A stretch of DNA of 33,829 nt, taken from Pseudomonadota bacterium (GTDB lineage Bacteria; Pseudomonadota; Gammaproteobacteria; Burkholderiales; Ferrovaceae). This document shows positions 1-10,312 of the stretch, piece by piece. Position 1 is the stretch's first letter. The number at the start of each line of letters is the position of its first letter. Where the stretch lies: NCBI GenBank assembly GCA_021826025.1, contig JAKBBG010000012.1:1-33829 (forward strand). The letters run 5' to 3'. Made by a program: the position numbers and the translations under genes. Under the pieces are notes generated by a model, which was not told the DNA's origin, did not search any database, and saw only the letters and a list, made by a program, of their open reading frames with translations.

Positions 1-9
1 CATGCGCCC

Positions 10-804
10 ATGCAACCGTACCTTCAGTTCGTTCGCGACATCCTCGAGCGCGGCACGCACAAGACCGACCGCACCGGCGTGGGCACCCTGAGCCTGTTCG
101 GATACCAGATGCGATTCGACCTGCAGGCCGGCTTTCCCCTGCTCACCACGAAAAAACTGCACCTGCCGTCCATCATCCACGAATTGCTGTGGTTCCTTTC
201 GGGCGACACCAACATCGGTTACCTGAAGCGCCACGGCGTGAGCATCTGGGATGAATGGGCCGACGCGCAGGGGGACCTCGGTCCGGTTTACGGCAAGCAG
301 TGGCGGCGTTGGGAAACGGCGGACGGGCGGGTCGTCGACCAGATGTCGCAGGTGCTGGAACAGATCCGCAGCAATCCCGATTCGCGGCGCCTGATCGTTT
401 CAGCCTGGAACGTGGGAGACGTGGAGCGGATGGCGCTGCCGCCCTGCCACCTGCTGTTCCAGTTCTACGTGGCGGGCGGCAAACTCTCCTGCCAGCTGTA
501 CCAGCGTTCCTGCGACGTGGGGCTGGGCGTCCCCTTCAACATCGCCTCCTACGCCCTGCTCACCCATCTGGTGGCCCACCAGTGCGACCTGATGCCGGGA
601 GATTTTGTCTGGACCGGAGGGGACTGCCACATTTACCTGAACCATGAGGCGGCCCTGCGCGAACAGCTCACGCGCGCGCCCTACCCGCTGCCGACGCTGT
701 CCCTGCTGCGCAAGCCGGCTTCGCTCTACGACTATCGCTTCGAAGACATCCGCATCGAAAACTACCAGGCGCACCCGCATATTCCCATGCGGGTGGCCGT
801 CTGA
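10..804 (+). CDS. thyA: Thymidylate synthase ThyA
   Basis: Cytosolic enzyme that methylates dUMP to dTMP using 5,10-methylene-tetrahydrofolate as both carbon donor and reductant. At 264 aa it has exactly the length of E. coli ThyA, and the key residues keep the same numbering: Arg21 in the RTG motif, catalytic Cys146 in PPCH, Arg166, Asp169 and Asn177 in the QRSCD...[10 protein letters not shown] block. The C-terminus ends MRVAV, as expected for the closing tail. Only nine bases precede the start in the window, so no ribosome-binding site or promoter can be judged. It converges with clpA, with 24 bp between the stop codons. Function is secure from motif conservation. Confidence 0.97.
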   Translation: MQPYLQFVRDILERGTHKTDRTGVGTLSLFGYQMRFDLQAGFPLLTTKKLHLPSIIHELLWFLSGDTNIGYLKRHGVSIWDEWADAQGDLGPVYGKQWRRWETADGRVVDQMSQVLEQIRSNPDSRRLIVSAWNVGDVERMALPPCHLLFQFYVAGGKLSCQLYQRSCDVGLGVPFNIASYALLTHLVAHQCDLMPGDFVWTGGDCHIYLNHEAALREQLTRAPYPLPTLSLLRKPASLYDYRFEDIRIENYQAHPHIPMRVAV

Positions 805-828
805 ATTCCGTAACCGCCGCCAGCCCCT

Positions 829-3090
829 TCAGTGCACGGCTTCGGGCCGGGCCTCCTCGTCGAAGTGGAGCACCACCCCGTCGTCTTCGCCCAGGTCGAT
901 GGTGACCTTGCCCCCGGACACCAGGCGTCCGAACAGCAGTTCGTCTGCCAGGGCGCGGCGGATGGTGTCCTGGATGAGGCGTGCCATCGGGCGCGCACCC
1001 ATGAGCGGGTCGAACCCCTTTTCCGCGAGGTAGCCGCGCAGCGTGTCCGTGAAAGTGACTTCCACGCGCTTTTCCTGCAGTTGCGATTCCAGCTGCAACA
1101 GGAACTTGTCCACCACCTGCAGGATGACCTGCTGGTCGAGCGCGGCAAAGGAAATGATGGCATCCAGGCGGTTGCGGAATTCCGGCGTGAACAGGCGCTT
1201 GATGTCCACCATTTCGTCGCCCTTGCGCGTCCCCGTGACGAACCCGATGCCGGTCTTGGTGAGCGCGTCGGCGCCGGCATTGGTGGTCATGATGATCACC
1301 GTATTGCGGAAGTCCGCCTTGCGCCCGTTGTTGTCCGTAAGCGTCCCGTGGTCCATCACCTGAAGCAGGATGTTGAATATGTCGGGGTGGGCCTTCTCGA
1401 TTTCGTCGAGCAGCAGGACCGAATAGGGGTGCTTGGTGATCGCTTCGGTCAGCAGCCCGCCCTGGTCGAAGCCGACGTAGCCGGGAGGTGCGCCGATCAG
1501 GCGCGACACGGCATGGGCTTCCATGTATTCGGACATGTCGAAGCGGATCAGTTCGACCCCCAGGGTGTAGGCAAGCTGGCGGGCCACTTCGGTTTTTCCC
1601 ACGCCCGTGGGACCCGAAAACAGGAATGAGCCGATGGGCTTCTGGGGGTTGCCCAAACCGCTGCGCGCCATCTTGATGGCGGCTGCCAGGGCGTCGATCG
1701 CCTTGTCCTGCCCGAACACGACCGCCTTGAGGTCGCGATCGAGGGTTTTCAGGGCGTTGCGGTCGGTATTGGACACGTTGCGGGCGGGAATGCGGGCAAT
1801 TTTCGCCACGATCTCTTCGATGTCCCCTTTCCCGATCACTTTGCGCTGGCGCGACTTGGGCAGGATCCGTTGCGCGGCACCCGCCTCGTCGATGACGTCG
1901 ATCGCCTTGTCGGGCAGGTGGCGGTCGTTGATGAACCGGGCCGACAGCTCCGCTGCGCTGGACAACGCCGATTCGCTGTAGCGCACGCCATGATGGCTTT
2001 CGAAGCGCGACTTGAGCCCGCGCAGGATCTGCACCGTCTCGTCGACGGTGGGCTCCACCACATCGATTTTCTGGAAACGGCGGGACAGGGCATGGTCCTT
2101 CTCGAAAATCCCCCGGTATTCCGTATAGGTGGTGGCCCCGATGCAACGCAGGGTTCCTTTGGAAAGCGCCGGCTTGAGCAGGTTGGATGCGTCCAGCGTG
2201 CCGCCCGAAGCGGCGCCCGCGCCGATGAGCGTATGGATTTCGTCGATGAACAGGATGCTGCTGGGGTCGTCCTGGAGCTGGCGCAGCACGGCCTTGAGGC
2301 GCTGCTCGAAGTCGCCGCGATATTTGGTGCCGGCCAGGAGCGCGCCCATGTCGAGGGAATAAACCGTGGCGTGGGACAGGATTTCCGGTATGTCGCCGGC
2401 CACGATGCGGGAGGCCAGCCCTTCGGCGATGGCCGTCTTGCCCACACCAGCCTCGCCCACCAGGATCGGGTTGTTCTTGCGGCGCCGGCAGAGAGTCTGG
2501 ATCACGCGTTCCACTTCGCGCTCGCGCCCGATAAGGGGGTCGATTTTCCCGGCGCTCACCTGGGCGTTGAGATTGAGCGTGAAGCTTTGCAGGGCACCGC
2601 CGTTCTGGCTTTCGGCCTCGCTTTCCTGTGCGGGTTCTTCGCGCGGGGTGCCCTGGGGCACCTTGGTGATGCCATGGGCGATGTAGTTGACCATGTCGAG
2701 CCGACTGATGCCCTGCTGGGTCAGGAAATAGACCGCGTGGGAATCCTTCTCCCCGAAAATGGCCACCAGAACGTTGGCGCCGGTCACCTCTTTTTTGCCC
2801 GAGGACTGCACGTGCAGGATGGCGCGCTGGATGACCCGCTGGAACCCCAGGGTGGGTTGCGTGTCCACGTCCCCTTCCCCGGGAACCTTGGGAGTATGTT
2901 CGCGCACGAAATCGGCCAGTTCCTTGCGCAGGGCCTCGATGTCCGCACCGCAGGCCCGCAACACGTCCACGGCCGACGGGTTGTCCATCAGGGCGAGCAG
3001 CAGGTGCTCCACCGTGATGAACTCGTGGCGCTTCTGGCGCGCATCGACGAAGGCCATGTGCAGGCTGACTTCCAGTTCTTGAGCGATCAT
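829..3090 (-). CDS. clpA: ATP-dependent Clp protease ATP-binding subunit ClpA
   Basis: AAA+ unfoldase that threads substrates into ClpP. The 753-aa product (E. coli ClpA is 758) has an N-terminal Clp repeat domain (about 1-140), a first AAA module with Walker A GEAGVGKT at 212-219 and Walker B FIDE near 281-284, and a second with Walker A GPTGVGKT at 493-500 and Walker B LLLDEIE near 559-565. An IGF loop at 615-617 is the ClpP-docking tripeptide. The start at 3090 is chosen because MIAQELE matches the family N-terminus, a GGAGG site precedes it, and its ATG overlaps the clpS stop as ATGA. A longer reading frame upstream is just clpS in another frame. Expected to be translationally coupled to clpS. 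Confidence 0.97.
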   Translation of the reverse strand: MIAQELEVSLHMAFVDARQKRHEFITVEHLLLALMDNPSAVDVLRACGADIEALRKELADFVREHTPKVPGEGDVDTQPTLGFQRVIQRAILHVQSSGKKEVTGANVLVAIFGEKDSHAVYFLTQQGISRLDMVNYIAHGITKVPQGTPREEPAQESEAESQNGGALQSFTLNLNAQVSAGKIDPLIGREREVERVIQTLCRRRKNNPILVGEAGVGKTAIAEGLASRIVAGDIPEILSHATVYSLDMGALLAGTKYRGDFEQRLKAVLRQLQDDPSSILFIDEIHTLIGAGAASGGTLDASNLLKPALSKGTLRCIGATTYTEYRGIFEKDHALSRRFQKIDVVEPTVDETVQILRGLKSRFESHHGVRYSESALSSAAELSARFINDRHLPDKAIDVIDEAGAAQRILPKSRQRKVIGKGDIEEIVAKIARIPARNVSNTDRNALKTLDRDLKAVVFGQDKAIDALAAAIKMARSGLGNPQKPIGSFLFSGPTGVGKTEVARQLAYTLGVELIRFDMSEYMEAHAVSRLIGAPPGYVGFDQGGLLTEAITKHPYSVLLLDEIEKAHPDIFNILLQVMDHGTLTDNNGRKADFRNTVIIMTTNAGADALTKTGIGFVTGTRKGDEMVDIKRLFTPEFRNRLDAIISFAALDQQVILQVVDKFLLQLESQLQEKRVEVTFTDTLRGYLAEKGFDPLMGARPMARLIQDTIRRALADELLFGRLVSGGKVTIDLGEDDGVVLHFDEEARPEAVH

Positions 3091-3401
3091 GTTCCGTTTT
3101 CCTCCATCACGCATTGCAGCGGATGTTGATGTTGCCGTGCATAACTGGTCACACGTTCCACTTTGGTCGCGGCCACATCGCGCGGATAGATGCCGCAAAC
3201 GCCGCGGCCTTCCGTATGGACCTTGAGCATGACCCGGGTTGCCGCTTCGCGCTCCAGCGCAAAAAATTGCTGCAGCACCTGCACCACGAACTCCATGGGC
3301 GTGAAATCGTCATTCAGCAGTACGACATTGAAAAGCGACGGCGGTTTCGTCCTTGCGCGCTGTTTTTCCAGAACGGGTTCTGCTGGATTCCTGGCTGTCA
3401 T
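3087..3401 (-). CDS. clpS: ATP-dependent Clp protease adaptor ClpS
   Basis: Adaptor that delivers N-end-rule substrates to ClpA and inhibits recognition of other tagged substrates. The 104-aa protein has a variable, charged N-terminal extension followed by the conserved core: [13 protein letters not shown] (about residues 29-41, containing the N-degron binding pocket residues), a helix [14 protein letters not shown], the [19 protein letters not shown] segment and a C-terminal helix. The stop codon overlaps the clpA start (ATGA), giving the standard clpS-clpA operon. A plausible promoter lies 60-90 bp upstream. Confidence 0.96.
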   Translation of the reverse strand: MTARNPAEPVLEKQRARTKPPSLFNVVLLNDDFTPMEFVVQVLQQFFALEREAATRVMLKVHTEGRGVCGIYPRDVAATKVERVTSYARQHQHPLQCVMEENGT

Positions 3402-3460
3402 GAATGGTGCGTATTCAAACCGGTATCGGCTGCGATCAGAAATGCTGGGCCATGGCTTTC

Positions 3461-3488
3461 AGTCTAATCATTTCTGGCTTTTTGGCAA
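3461..3488 (-). promoter_or_regulatory. Putative sigma70-type promoter for clpS-clpA
   Basis: Reading the minus strand, TTGCCA (plus-strand 3483-3488) is followed after 16 bp by TAGACT (3461-3466), about 60 bp ahead of clpS. Five of six -35 and four of six -10 bases match consensus. Assigned by eye only. Confidence 0.4.
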
Positions 3489-3545
3489 GGGCCGCGCTCG
3501 CTCCCGGGAGCCCTCGCCGGACCCCGATTAATTCGCCTTAACTAC

Positions 3546-3575
3546 TTGACTTTTCCGGTAAAAGTCGCGTAAAAG
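3546..3575 (+). promoter_or_regulatory. Putative promoter of the cold-shock gene
   Basis: TTGACT at 3546-3551 and TAAAAG at 3570-3575 with an 18-bp spacer. A start near 3582 would leave a roughly 110-nt untranslated leader before the cold-shock ORF. Long leaders are typical of cspA-type mRNAs, where leader folding controls translation at low temperature; that role here is inferred. Confidence 0.4.
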
Positions 3576-3690
3576 GTGTACTGGCGTTTGGTTCAAGATG
3601 TCTGCATCACCGGTTTCCTCCGTTTGCTGGCCTTGAAACTCAAACCGTTCCGGGTGTAACAGGCCCATTTCAATGACAGGAAAGCAAACA

Positions 3691-3894
3691 ATGGCAACAG
3701 GCACAGTCAAGTGGTTCAACGATTCCAAGGGATATGGCTTCATCACCCCTGACGATGGCAGCGAAGATCTTTTCGCACATTTCTCGGCAATTCAGATGGG
3801 CGGCTTCAAAACCCTGAAAGAAGGGCAAAAGGTCACTTTCGAAGTCACGCAAGGCCCGAAAGGCAAGCAGGCTTCCAACATCCAGACCGCATAA
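3691..3894 (+). CDS. Cold-shock protein, CspA family
   Basis: Small OB-fold nucleic-acid chaperone of 67 aa. The RNP1-like motif KGYGFIT (about 13-19) and the RNP2-like motif DLFAHFSAI (about 27-35) are both present, after the usual [10 protein letters not shown] start. The start at 3691 is preferred over an in-frame ATG 18 nt upstream because it gives the canonical N-terminus and an AGGA site lies about ten bases ahead. Single gene, with its own promoter, a long leader and a strong terminator. Which Csp paralogue it is (cold-induced or constitutive) cannot be decided from sequence. Confidence 0.95.
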   Translation: MATGTVKWFNDSKGYGFITPDDGSEDLFAHFSAIQMGGFKTLKEGQKVTFEVTQGPKGKQASNIQTA

Positions 3895-3933
3895 ATTCCG
3901 CATGTCGCAGGCAAAAGCCTGCGGGATGCCCTG

Positions 3934-3963
3934 AAAAACCCCTGCTTTTGCAGGGGTTTTTTT
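3934..3963. terminator. Bidirectional rho-independent terminator between csp and icd
   Basis: Seven-bp stem CCCCTGC (3939-3945) / GCAGGGG (3950-3956) with a TTTT loop, a T run on the right and an A run on the left. It can therefore end the cold-shock transcript and the convergent icd transcript. A second hairpin, CGCAGGC/GCCTGCG at about 3907-3923, lies just before it. Confidence 0.85.
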
Positions 3964-3975
3964 ATTCCGAAGCGG

Positions 3976-5214
3976 TTACAGGTGCTGGACCAGGGCGCGG
4001 CCAAACCCGGAGCAGGACAGCTGGGTGGCGCCTGGCATCAGCCGGGCAAAATCGTAAGTCACTGTTTTTGCAGCGATTGCCTTTTCCATGGCTCCCACGA
4101 TGGCGTCCGCAGCCTCGACCCACCCCATGTGACGCAGCATCATTTCGGCGGACAGGATCATGGAGCCCGGATTGACGTAGTCCTTGCCGGCATATTTCGG
4201 CGCCGTGCCGTGCGTGGCTTCGAACATGGCCACCGAATCGGACAGGTTGGCGCCGGGAGCGATGCCGATCCCCCCCACCTGAGCCGCCAGGGCGTCTGAA
4301 ATATAGTCCCCGTTCAGGTTCATGGTGGCGATCACGTCGTATTCCTCGGGCCGCAGCAGGATCTGCTGCAGGAAGGCGTCGGCGATCACATCCTTGATCA
4401 CGATGCCGCCGGGCAGCTTCATCCACGGTCCGCCGTCCAGCGGTTCGGCCCCGAATTCGCGCTGGCACAGGGCATAGGCCCAGCTCTTGAACGCCCCTTC
4501 GGTGAATTTCATGATGTTGCCCTTGTGGACGATGGTGACCGAATTGCGCCCGTTGTCGATGGCGTACTGGACAGCCTTGCGCATCAGGCGCTCCGTGCCT
4601 TCGCGCGACACCGGCTTGATGCCGATGCCGGACGTCGCCGGAAAGCGGATGGCGGTGACTTTCATTTCCTTCTGCAGGAACTCGATCACCTTGCGGGCTT
4701 CGGCGGAAGCGGCGTCCCACTCGATGCCGGCGTAAATGTCTTCCGAGTTTTCCCGGAAAATCACCATGTCGGTCTTGTGCGGTTCGCGCAGGGGGCTGGG
4801 CACCCCGGTGAACCAGCGCACCGGCCGCAGGCAGACGTACAGGTCGAGTTGCTGGCGCAGCGCCACGTTGATGGAGCGGATGCCGCCGCCCACCGGAGTG
4901 GTGAGCGGCCCTTTGATCGACACCACGTAGTCCCGAACGGCCTGGAGCGTCTCATCGGGAAGCCAGACGTTGTCGCCGTACACCCGCACCGACTTTTCTC
5001 CCGCAAAGACTTCCATCCAGGAAATCCTGCGCCGGTCGCCATAGGCCCGGGCAACCGCGGCATCCACCACCGTTTTCATCACCGGCGTGATGTCCACTCC
5101 CGTACCGTCCCCTTCGATGAACGGAATGACCGGCCGGTCGGGCACGTCCAGGGAATAGTCCGGCCTGACGCGAATCTTTTCCCCCGCCGCAGGAACCTTG
5201 ATGTGCTGATACAT
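3976..5214 (-). CDS. icd: NADP-dependent isocitrate dehydrogenase
   Basis: Oxidatively decarboxylates isocitrate to 2-oxoglutarate in the TCA cycle, making NADPH. The 412-aa protein is E. coli-type. Substrate residues sit in [13 protein letters not shown] (Ser114, Asn116, Arg120), with Arg130, Arg154, Tyr161, Lys231 and the metal aspartates around 279, 303 and 307. HGTAPKY at 335-341 carries the Lys-Tyr pair that selects NADP. Ser114 is equivalent to the serine that AceK phosphorylates in E. coli to send isocitrate into the glyoxylate bypass; no aceK is in this window. The start at 5214 is fixed by an AGGAGG site and the family N-terminus; further upstream the frame runs through the intergenic region. 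It is divergent from rraA-aceA. Confidence 0.96.
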   Translation of the reverse strand: MYQHIKVPAAGEKIRVRPDYSLDVPDRPVIPFIEGDGTGVDITPVMKTVVDAAVARAYGDRRRISWMEVFAGEKSVRVYGDNVWLPDETLQAVRDYVVSIKGPLTTPVGGGIRSINVALRQQLDLYVCLRPVRWFTGVPSPLREPHKTDMVIFRENSEDIYAGIEWDAASAEARKVIEFLQKEMKVTAIRFPATSGIGIKPVSREGTERLMRKAVQYAIDNGRNSVTIVHKGNIMKFTEGAFKSWAYALCQREFGAEPLDGGPWMKLPGGIVIKDVIADAFLQQILLRPEEYDVIATMNLNGDYISDALAAQVGGIGIAPGANLSDSVAMFEATHGTAPKYAGKDYVNPGSMILSAEMMLRHMGWVEAADAIVGAMEKAIAAKTVTYDFARLMPGATQLSCSGFGRALVQHL

Positions 5215-5243
5215 GATGGTCGATGCCTCCTGTGAAAAAATGC

Positions 5244-5273
5244 TTGTGTCATATGTCTTATATATGATATACC
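5244..5273. promoter_or_regulatory. icd/rraA divergent control region with imperfect dyad
   Basis: The 119-bp gap between icd and rraA is strikingly AT-rich. Positions 5253-5270 form an 18-bp imperfect palindrome (half-sites ATGTCTTAT and ATATCATAT, 7 of 9 matching). It overlaps a possible plus-strand promoter, TTGTGT (5244-5249) to TATACC (5268-5273). The dyad size and layout suit a dimeric repressor such as a GntR-family protein, but the regulator is not in the window and this is inference. Confidence 0.4.
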
Positions 5274-5333
5274 ATTCACCATGCGCCGGGGAAATTGTTT
5301 TTCCCGGTCCCCCCGATACCGCCGGAGCCCGCC

Positions 5334-5819
5334 ATGGCCCTGAAAACCACGGATCTTTGCGATCAGCTCGGAGAGGCTGCGGCCGTGGCCGAGCCTCTGT
5401 TGGCCAATTATGGTGGCATGGGCTCATTTGGCGGGCAAATTGCGACAGTCAAGGTATTTGAGGACAACTCTCTGGTGCGCGCCGCCCTGGAAACCCCGGG
5501 ATTCGGACGCGTGCTCGTCATCGACGGGGGCGGATCCCTCCGTTGCGCCCTGGTGGGCGACCAGCTCGCCACCCTGGGCGTCAAACATGGCTGGGCCGGC
5601 ATCGTGGTGTACGGCTGCATTCGCGACTCGCAGGCGATTGCCGAGCTGGACATCGGGGTGCAGGCCCTGGGCACCCATCCCCGCAGGTCCATCAAAAAAG
5701 GCGAAGGGGCAGCGGATATCCCCGTGACCTTCGCCGGCATCACGTTCAGGCCGGGCGCCTGGCTCTATGCGGACGACGACGGCCTGGTCGTCACCGCCCA
5801 GCGCATCAGCGCCCTCTGA
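5334..5819 (+). CDS. RraA-family protein (HMG/oxaloacetate-type aldolase fold or RNase E regulator)
   Basis: A 161-aa member of the RraA/HMG-aldolase family, the same length as E. coli RraA. Visible family motifs are TTDLCDQLG at the N-terminus, [18 protein letters not shown] (about 63-80), [11 protein letters not shown] (about 91-101, with the conserved Arg-Asp) and a C-terminal [14 protein letters not shown]. Family members either cleave 4-hydroxy-4-methyl-2-oxoglutarate and decarboxylate oxaloacetate, or bind RNase E and dampen RNA decay; sequence does not separate these clearly. It lies 24 bp ahead of aceA and may be co-transcribed with it, so a link to C4/C2 keto-acid metabolism is plausible. 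A weak GGAG precedes the start. Confidence 0.85.
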   Translation: MALKTTDLCDQLGEAAAVAEPLLANYGGMGSFGGQIATVKVFEDNSLVRAALETPGFGRVLVIDGGGSLRCALVGDQLATLGVKHGWAGIVVYGCIRDSQAIAELDIGVQALGTHPRRSIKKGEGAADIPVTFAGITFRPGAWLYADDDGLVVTAQRISAL

Positions 5820-5843
5820 CCCCACCCCATTCAGGAGACTTTC

Positions 5844-7121
5844 ATGAGCGTCGAACAGGAAATTGCAAGACTCAAGCAGGACTGGGCGGAAAACCCCCGA
5901 TGGAAAGGCATTCACCGGCCTTACAGAGCCGAAGACGTGGTCCGCCTGCGCGGCAGCCTGCAGGTCGAATACACCCTGGCGCGCCGGGGCGCCGAAAAGC
6001 TTTGGCACCTCTGCACCACCGAACCCTACGTCAACACCCTGGGCGCCCTCACCGGCAACCAGGCCATGCAACAGGTGAAAGCCGGACTCAAGGCCATTTA
6101 CCTCTCTGGCTGGCAGGTGGCGGGCGACGCCAACGATTCGCTCCAGATGTATCCGGACCAGTCGCTCTATGCCGTGAGCTCCGTTCCCACGGTGGTACGC
6201 CGCATCAACAACGCGCTGCGCCGCGCGGACCAACTGCATTGGGCCGAAGGAAACCACAGCATCGACTGGTTTGCCCCGATCGTGGCCGACGCGGAAGCCG
6301 GATTCGGCGGCGTCCTGAACGCCCACGAACTGATGAAAGCCATGATCGAGGCCGGTGCCGCCGGCGTCCATTTCGAGGACCAGCTCGCCGCGGCCAAGAA
6401 ATGCGGCCACCTGGGCGGCAAAGTGCTGGTGCCCACCCAGGAAGCGGTACAGAAGCTGGTGGCCGCCCGGTTTGCAGCCGACCTCCTGGGAGTCCCCACC
6501 ATCCTGCTCGCCCGCACCGATGCGGAAGCCGCGACGCTGCTCACGTCGGACGTGGACCCCCGCGACCGCGAATTCTGCACCGGCGAACGCACGTCCGAAG
6601 GGTTCTACCGGGTGCGCAACGGGCTTGAAGCGTCCATCGCGCGCGGGCTGGCCTATGCCGAAGTGGCGGACATGGTGTGGTGCGAGACCGGCAAGCCCGA
6701 CCTGCAGTTCGCCCGCCAGTGGGCCGAAGCCATCCGGCGCCAGCACCCCGACAAGATGCTGGCCTATAACTGCTCGCCGTCCTTCAACTGGAAAAAACAC
6801 CTGGACGACGCCACCATCGCCAAATTCCAGCGCGAACTGGGCGCCATGGGCTACAAGTTCCAGTTCATCACCCTGGCCGGTTTCCATTCCCTCAATTACG
6901 GGATGCACGAACTGGCCCGGGGCTACGCCACGGAAGGCATGACGGCCTACGTGAAACTGCAGGAAGCGGAATTCGCCGCGGAAAAGCACGGTTACACGGC
7001 CACGCGCCACCAGCGCGAAGTGGGAACGGGCTACTTCGACGAAGTGACCCAGGTCATCCAGGGCGGAACGTCATCCACGACCGCCCTGGCAGGTTCCACG
7101 GAAGCAGAGCAGTTTCACTGA
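5844..7121 (+). CDS. aceA: Isocitrate lyase
   Basis: First enzyme of the glyoxylate bypass, splitting isocitrate into glyoxylate and succinate so that acetate or fatty acids can be used without carbon loss. The 425-aa protein carries the signature KKCGH at 185-189 with catalytic Cys187. Upstream are [10 protein letters not shown] (about 88-97) and [10 protein letters not shown] (about 147-156) for metal and substrate binding, and downstream ARTDAEAAT and [11 protein letters not shown]. Length matches the E. coli-type enzyme (434 aa). A GGAG site precedes the ATG. It sits between rraA and a strong terminator, with aceB next on the same strand. Confidence 0.97.
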   Translation: MSVEQEIARLKQDWAENPRWKGIHRPYRAEDVVRLRGSLQVEYTLARRGAEKLWHLCTTEPYVNTLGALTGNQAMQQVKAGLKAIYLSGWQVAGDANDSLQMYPDQSLYAVSSVPTVVRRINNALRRADQLHWAEGNHSIDWFAPIVADAEAGFGGVLNAHELMKAMIEAGAAGVHFEDQLAAAKKCGHLGGKVLVPTQEAVQKLVAARFAADLLGVPTILLARTDAEAATLLTSDVDPRDREFCTGERTSEGFYRVRNGLEASIARGLAYAEVADMVWCETGKPDLQFARQWAEAIRRQHPDKMLAYNCSPSFNWKKHLDDATIAKFQRELGAMGYKFQFITLAGFHSLNYGMHELARGYATEGMTAYVKLQEAEFAAEKHGYTATRHQREVGTGYFDEVTQVIQGGTSSTTALAGSTEAEQFH

Positions 7122-7156
7122 ACGCTTTCTCGGCGCCGGCGATCCCGGCGTTTTCA

Positions 7157-7183
7157 CCGCCCCGCTCGCCGGGGCGGATTTTT
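7157..7183 (+). terminator. Rho-independent terminator after aceA
   Basis: GC-rich stem CCGCCCCG (7157-7164) / CGGGGCGG (7170-7177) followed by ATTTTT. It separates aceA from aceB transcriptionally, unlike the E. coli aceBAK operon. Confidence 0.8.
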
Positions 7184-7258
7184 ACATTTGTTTTTTGTCT
7201 AATGCGTTGGCTTGTGCCAATATATTGCAGCGCAACATGACCGCTTGGAGAGGCCCCC

Positions 7259-8860
7259 ATGAACGCCAACTTTCGCCCCACCGGCCTGACCTTCACCGGC
7301 CCCCTGCACCCGGACTTTGCCCAGATCCTGACGCCCGAAGCCCTGGAATTCCTGGCCATGCTGTGCCGGGCCTTCGAACCCCGCCGGCAGGAACTCCTGG
7401 CCCTGCGCCAGCGGCGCCAGGCTGAATTCGACCGCGGCCTGCGCCCGGATTTCCTTGCCGAAACCGCCGCCATCCGGCAGGCGGACTGGCGCGTGGCGCC
7501 CTGTCCGGCCGACCTGCAGGATCGCCGCGTGGAAATTACCGGCCCGACCGACCGCAAAATGGTCATCAACGCCCTCAATTCCGGCGCCAATGTGTTCATG
7601 GCGGATTTCGAGGATTCCACCACCCCCACCTGGGAAAACTCGGTGCGCGGGCAGATCAACATCCGCGATGCCGTCAACCGGACCATCGCTTACGAAAGCC
7701 CGGAAGGGAAAACGTACCGCCTGGGGGATACGTCCGCCGTCCTGATGGTCCGGCCCCGGGGCTGGCACCTCAACGAAAAGCACGTGCTGCTGGAAGGCGT
7801 TCCCGTATCGGGCAGCCTGTTCGATTTCGCCCTGTACTTCTTCCATAACGCCCGGGCGCTGCTCGCCCGGGGCAGCGGCCCCTACTTTTACCTGCCCAAG
7901 CTTGAAAGCCACCTGGAAGCCCGGCTCTGGAACGACATTTTCCTCACGGCCCAAACCGCCCTGGGGCTGCCTTCCGGCACCATCAGGGCGACCGTCCTGA
8001 TCGAAACGGTGCTGGCCGCTTTCGAAATGGACGAAATCCTCTACGAGCTGCGCGAACACAGCGGCGGCCTCAATGCCGGGCGCTGGGACTACATTTTCAG
8101 CTGCATCAAGAAATTCAGGAACGATCCGGACTTCGTCCTGGCGGATCGCAATCTGGTCACCATGACCGCACCGTTCATGCGTGCCTATGCCCTGCTGCTG
8201 GTCAAAACCTGCCATCGCAGGGGAGCGTTCGCGATGGGGGGAATGGCCGCCCAGATTCCGATCAAGAACGATCCCGTCGCCAACGATGCGGCCCTTGCCA
8301 AGGTCAGGGAAGACAAGACGCGCGAAACCACGGACGGCTATGACGGCACCTGGGTCGCCCATCCGGGCCTGGTGGCCGTGGCGCGGGAAATTTTCGACCG
8401 GCACATGCCCGCTCCGAACCAGATCGGACGGCAACGCGACGATGTCCGGGCCGGGGCGGCCGACCTGCTGGCCTTTTCCCCGCGCGGCCCGATCACCGAG
8501 TCGGGACTGCGCATGAACATCAACATCGGCCTGCAGTACCTGGGCTCGTGGCTTGCCGGAACCGGCTGCGTCCCCATCCACCACCTGATGGAAGACGCGG
8601 CCACCGCCGAAATTTCACGCGCCCAGATCTGGCAGTGGATTCGCAGCCCGCACGGCGTCCTGGAGGACGGCCGCAAGGTCACGGTGGCTCTGCTCCGTTC
8701 CCTGCTTCCTTCCGAGCTGGAAAAAATCCGTGCGGAGCTGGGCCAGGCCCGCTATGCGGCCGGCGACTTCGAAGCGGCGGCCCGCCTGTTCGACGCCATC
8801 ACCACTTCGGAACATTTCGTGGAGTTTCTCACCCTGCCGGGCTATGAAACTATTCCCTGA
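7259..8860 (+). CDS. aceB: Malate synthase A
   Basis: Condenses glyoxylate with acetyl-CoA to malate, the second step of the glyoxylate bypass. The 533-aa product equals E. coli AceB in length. Catalytic Arg165/Arg167 lie in VRPRGWH, the magnesium-binding region is around [14 protein letters not shown], and the general base is Asp446 in [11 protein letters not shown]. The start at 7259 is preceded by GGAGAGG. The upstream gap has a TATATT at 7221-7226 that could be a -10 element, but no good -35 was seen. Together with aceA it gives a complete bypass pair next to icd, the competing enzyme. Confidence 0.97.
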   Translation: MNANFRPTGLTFTGPLHPDFAQILTPEALEFLAMLCRAFEPRRQELLALRQRRQAEFDRGLRPDFLAETAAIRQADWRVAPCPADLQDRRVEITGPTDRKMVINALNSGANVFMADFEDSTTPTWENSVRGQINIRDAVNRTIAYESPEGKTYRLGDTSAVLMVRPRGWHLNEKHVLLEGVPVSGSLFDFALYFFHNARALLARGSGPYFYLPKLESHLEARLWNDIFLTAQTALGLPSGTIRATVLIETVLAAFEMDEILYELREHSGGLNAGRWDYIFSCIKKFRNDPDFVLADRNLVTMTAPFMRAYALLLVKTCHRRGAFAMGGMAAQIPIKNDPVANDAALAKVREDKTRETTDGYDGTWVAHPGLVAVAREIFDRHMPAPNQIGRQRDDVRAGAADLLAFSPRGPITESGLRMNINIGLQYLGSWLAGTGCVPIHHLMEDAATAEISRAQIWQWIRSPHGVLEDGRKVTVALLRSLLPSELEKIRAELGQARYAAGDFEAAARLFDAITTSEHFVEFLTLPGYETIP

Positions 8861-8885
8861 ACAGGGTCAACCGGCCCGGGCTGGT

Positions 8886-8914
8886 TTGCGTTAGTGTCGG
8901 ACGGCGTCTAGAAT
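8886..8914 (+). promoter_or_regulatory. Putative promoter of the small exported peptide gene
   Basis: TTGCGT (8886-8891), 17-bp spacer, TAGAAT (8909-8914), with the ORF starting about 40 bp downstream. The -10 matches five of six consensus bases; the -35 is weak. Confidence 0.4.
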
Positions 8915-8962
8915 TGATGCCTGTTTCTGGTTCTAATTTTCGATAACCCAGAGGAATCGACC

Positions 8963-9175
8963 ATGTCCAAATTGCTGTCTGCCCTGACCGCAGCCGCTTT
9001 CGCCGCTGTCAGCCTTTCCGCCGTTGCAGCCGACGCGCCCGCCAAGCCTGCTGCCGCCCCGATGGCTGCCCCGGCTCCCGCCGCCAGCAAAGCCGCCAGC
9101 AAGGCACCTGCGGAAAAGCATGCCAAGAAACACAAGAAGCACAAGAAGGCCAAGAAGGCCCCTGCAGCAAACTGA
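8963..9175 (+). CDS. Small exported Ala/Lys/His-rich protein (acid-shock-peptide-like)
   Basis: A 70-aa precursor with a clear signal peptide (about residues 1-22, hydrophobic Ala/Val/Leu core, predicted cut after AVA). The remaining 47 residues are almost only Ala, Pro and Lys, ending in a strongly basic KHKKHKKAKK stretch. Composition resembles E. coli Asr, a periplasmic acid-shock protein, but low-complexity composition is weak evidence of homology. It has its own promoter and terminator and an AGAGGAA site, so it is a real single-gene unit. Function unknown; a basic periplasmic buffer or envelope-binding role is conjecture. Confidence 0.8.
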   Translation: MSKLLSALTAAAFAAVSLSAVAADAPAKPAAAPMAAPAPAASKAASKAPAEKHAKKHKKHKKAKKAPAAN

Positions 9176-9196
9176 GTCCGGCGCAAGCCGGCACCC

Positions 9197-9224
9197 AAGG
9201 CAGGGGCATCCCCTGCCTTTTTCA
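9197..9224 (+). terminator. Rho-independent terminator after the small exported peptide gene
   Basis: Ten-bp perfect stem AAGGCAGGGG (9197-9206) / CCCCTGCCTT (9210-9219) with a CAT loop and a T-rich tail. Confidence 0.85.
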
Positions 9225-9253
9225 TTTTCGATTGATGCTGACTGCCTGACACC

Positions 9254-10312
9254 ATGGCCAAACCCCGTGTTGTCGTCGGACTTTCCGGCGGCGTGGATTC
9301 TTCAGTTTCGGCGCTCCTGCTCAAGGAACAGGGATACGACGTGATCGGCCTGTTCATGAAGAACTGGGAAGACGACGAGCACTGCAACGCGCGGGAAGAC
9401 CTGGTGGATGCCGTGTCCGTGGCAGACCTGCTCGACATCGAGATGGAAGCGGTCAATTTTTCGGCCGAGTACCGCGAACGGGTTTTCCGGAATTTCCTGT
9501 CGGAATACCAGGCCGGACGCACCCCCAACCCGGACATCCTGTGCAACTCCGAAATCAAGTTCAAGGCCTTCCTCGACCATGCCATGAGCCTGGGCGCCGA
9601 CTTCATCGCGACCGGCCACTATGCCCGCGTGCGCAAAAACGGGGAACGTTGCGAACTGCTGCGGGGACGCGACCCTTCCAAAGACCAAAGCTATTTCCTG
9701 TACCGGCTCAACCAGGCGCAGCTTTCGCACACCCTGTTTCCGGTGGGCCACCTTCTGAAATCGGAAGTGCGCGCCCTCGCCCGGAAAGCGGGGCTGCCCA
9801 CGGCGGGAAAAAAGGACAGCACCGGCATCTGCTTCATCGGCGAACGTCCGTTCCGGGAGTTCCTGCAGCGCTACCTGCCGATCACGCCCGGGCCCATGAT
9901 GACGCCCGACGGCGCTGTGGTGGGCCGGCACCAGGGGCTCATGTACTACACCATCGGGCAGCGCCAGGGGCTCGGGATCGGCGGAGCCGGGGAAGCCTGG
10001 TACGTGGCGGGCAAAAACCTTGCGGAAAACACCCTCGTGGTGGTGCAGGGGCACGGCCATCCCGCCCTGCAGAAAGGGTGGCTTGAAGCGGACCAGCTGT
10101 CATGGATCGCGGAGGAGGCGCCGGCCGCCGGGGAAGGATACGGCGCCAAAAGCCGCTACCGCCAGCAGGACGCGGCCTGTGCGCTGGCCTTCGAGGACGA
10201 CGGATCGATCACCCTGCAGTTCCGGGAGCCCCAGTGGGCCGTCACTCCCGGGCAGTCCGCCGTGCTCTACGACGGGGACACCTGCCTGGGCGGCGGCATC
10301 ATCACCGCCTAG
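9254..10312 (+). CDS. mnmA: tRNA-specific 2-thiouridylase MnmA
   Basis: Inserts sulfur at C2 of the wobble uridine (U34) of tRNAs for Lys, Glu and Gln, using ATP and sulfur relayed from IscS/Tus proteins. The 352-aa protein has the PP-loop SGGVDSS at 11-17, Cys97 in [12 protein letters not shown] as the nucleophile, Cys193 in [10 protein letters not shown] as the persulfide cysteine, and the family C-terminal beta-barrel ending [10 protein letters not shown] strong SD is not evident before the ATG. Its TAG stop overlaps the stop of the convergent GST gene through a shared CTAG, so the genes are packed tail to tail. Confidence 0.97.
   Translation: MAKPRVVVGLSGGVDSSVSALLLKEQGYDVIGLFMKNWEDDEHCNAREDLVDAVSVADLLDIEMEAVNFSAEYRERVFRNFLSEYQAGRTPNPDILCNSEIKFKAFLDHAMSLGADFIATGHYARVRKNGERCELLRGRDPSKDQSYFLYRLNQAQLSHTLFPVGHLLKSEVRALARKAGLPTAGKKDSTGICFIGERPFREFLQRYLPITPGPMMTPDGAVVGRHQGLMYYTIGQRQGLGIGGAGEAWYVAGKNLAENTLVVVQGHGHPALQKGWLEADQLSWIAEEAPAAGEGYGAKSRYRQQDAACALAFEDDGSITLQFREPQWAVTPGQSAVLYDGDTCLGGGIITA

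Noticed and set aside
5424-7010. Long minus-strand open frame opposite rraA and aceA
   Set aside because: Shadow of aceA codon bias; no ribosome site and no protein-like motif order.
8869-8889. Hairpin after aceB as terminator
   Set aside because: The stem is good (AACCGGCCC with GGGCTGGTT), but there is almost no loop and no T run, so termination is doubtful.
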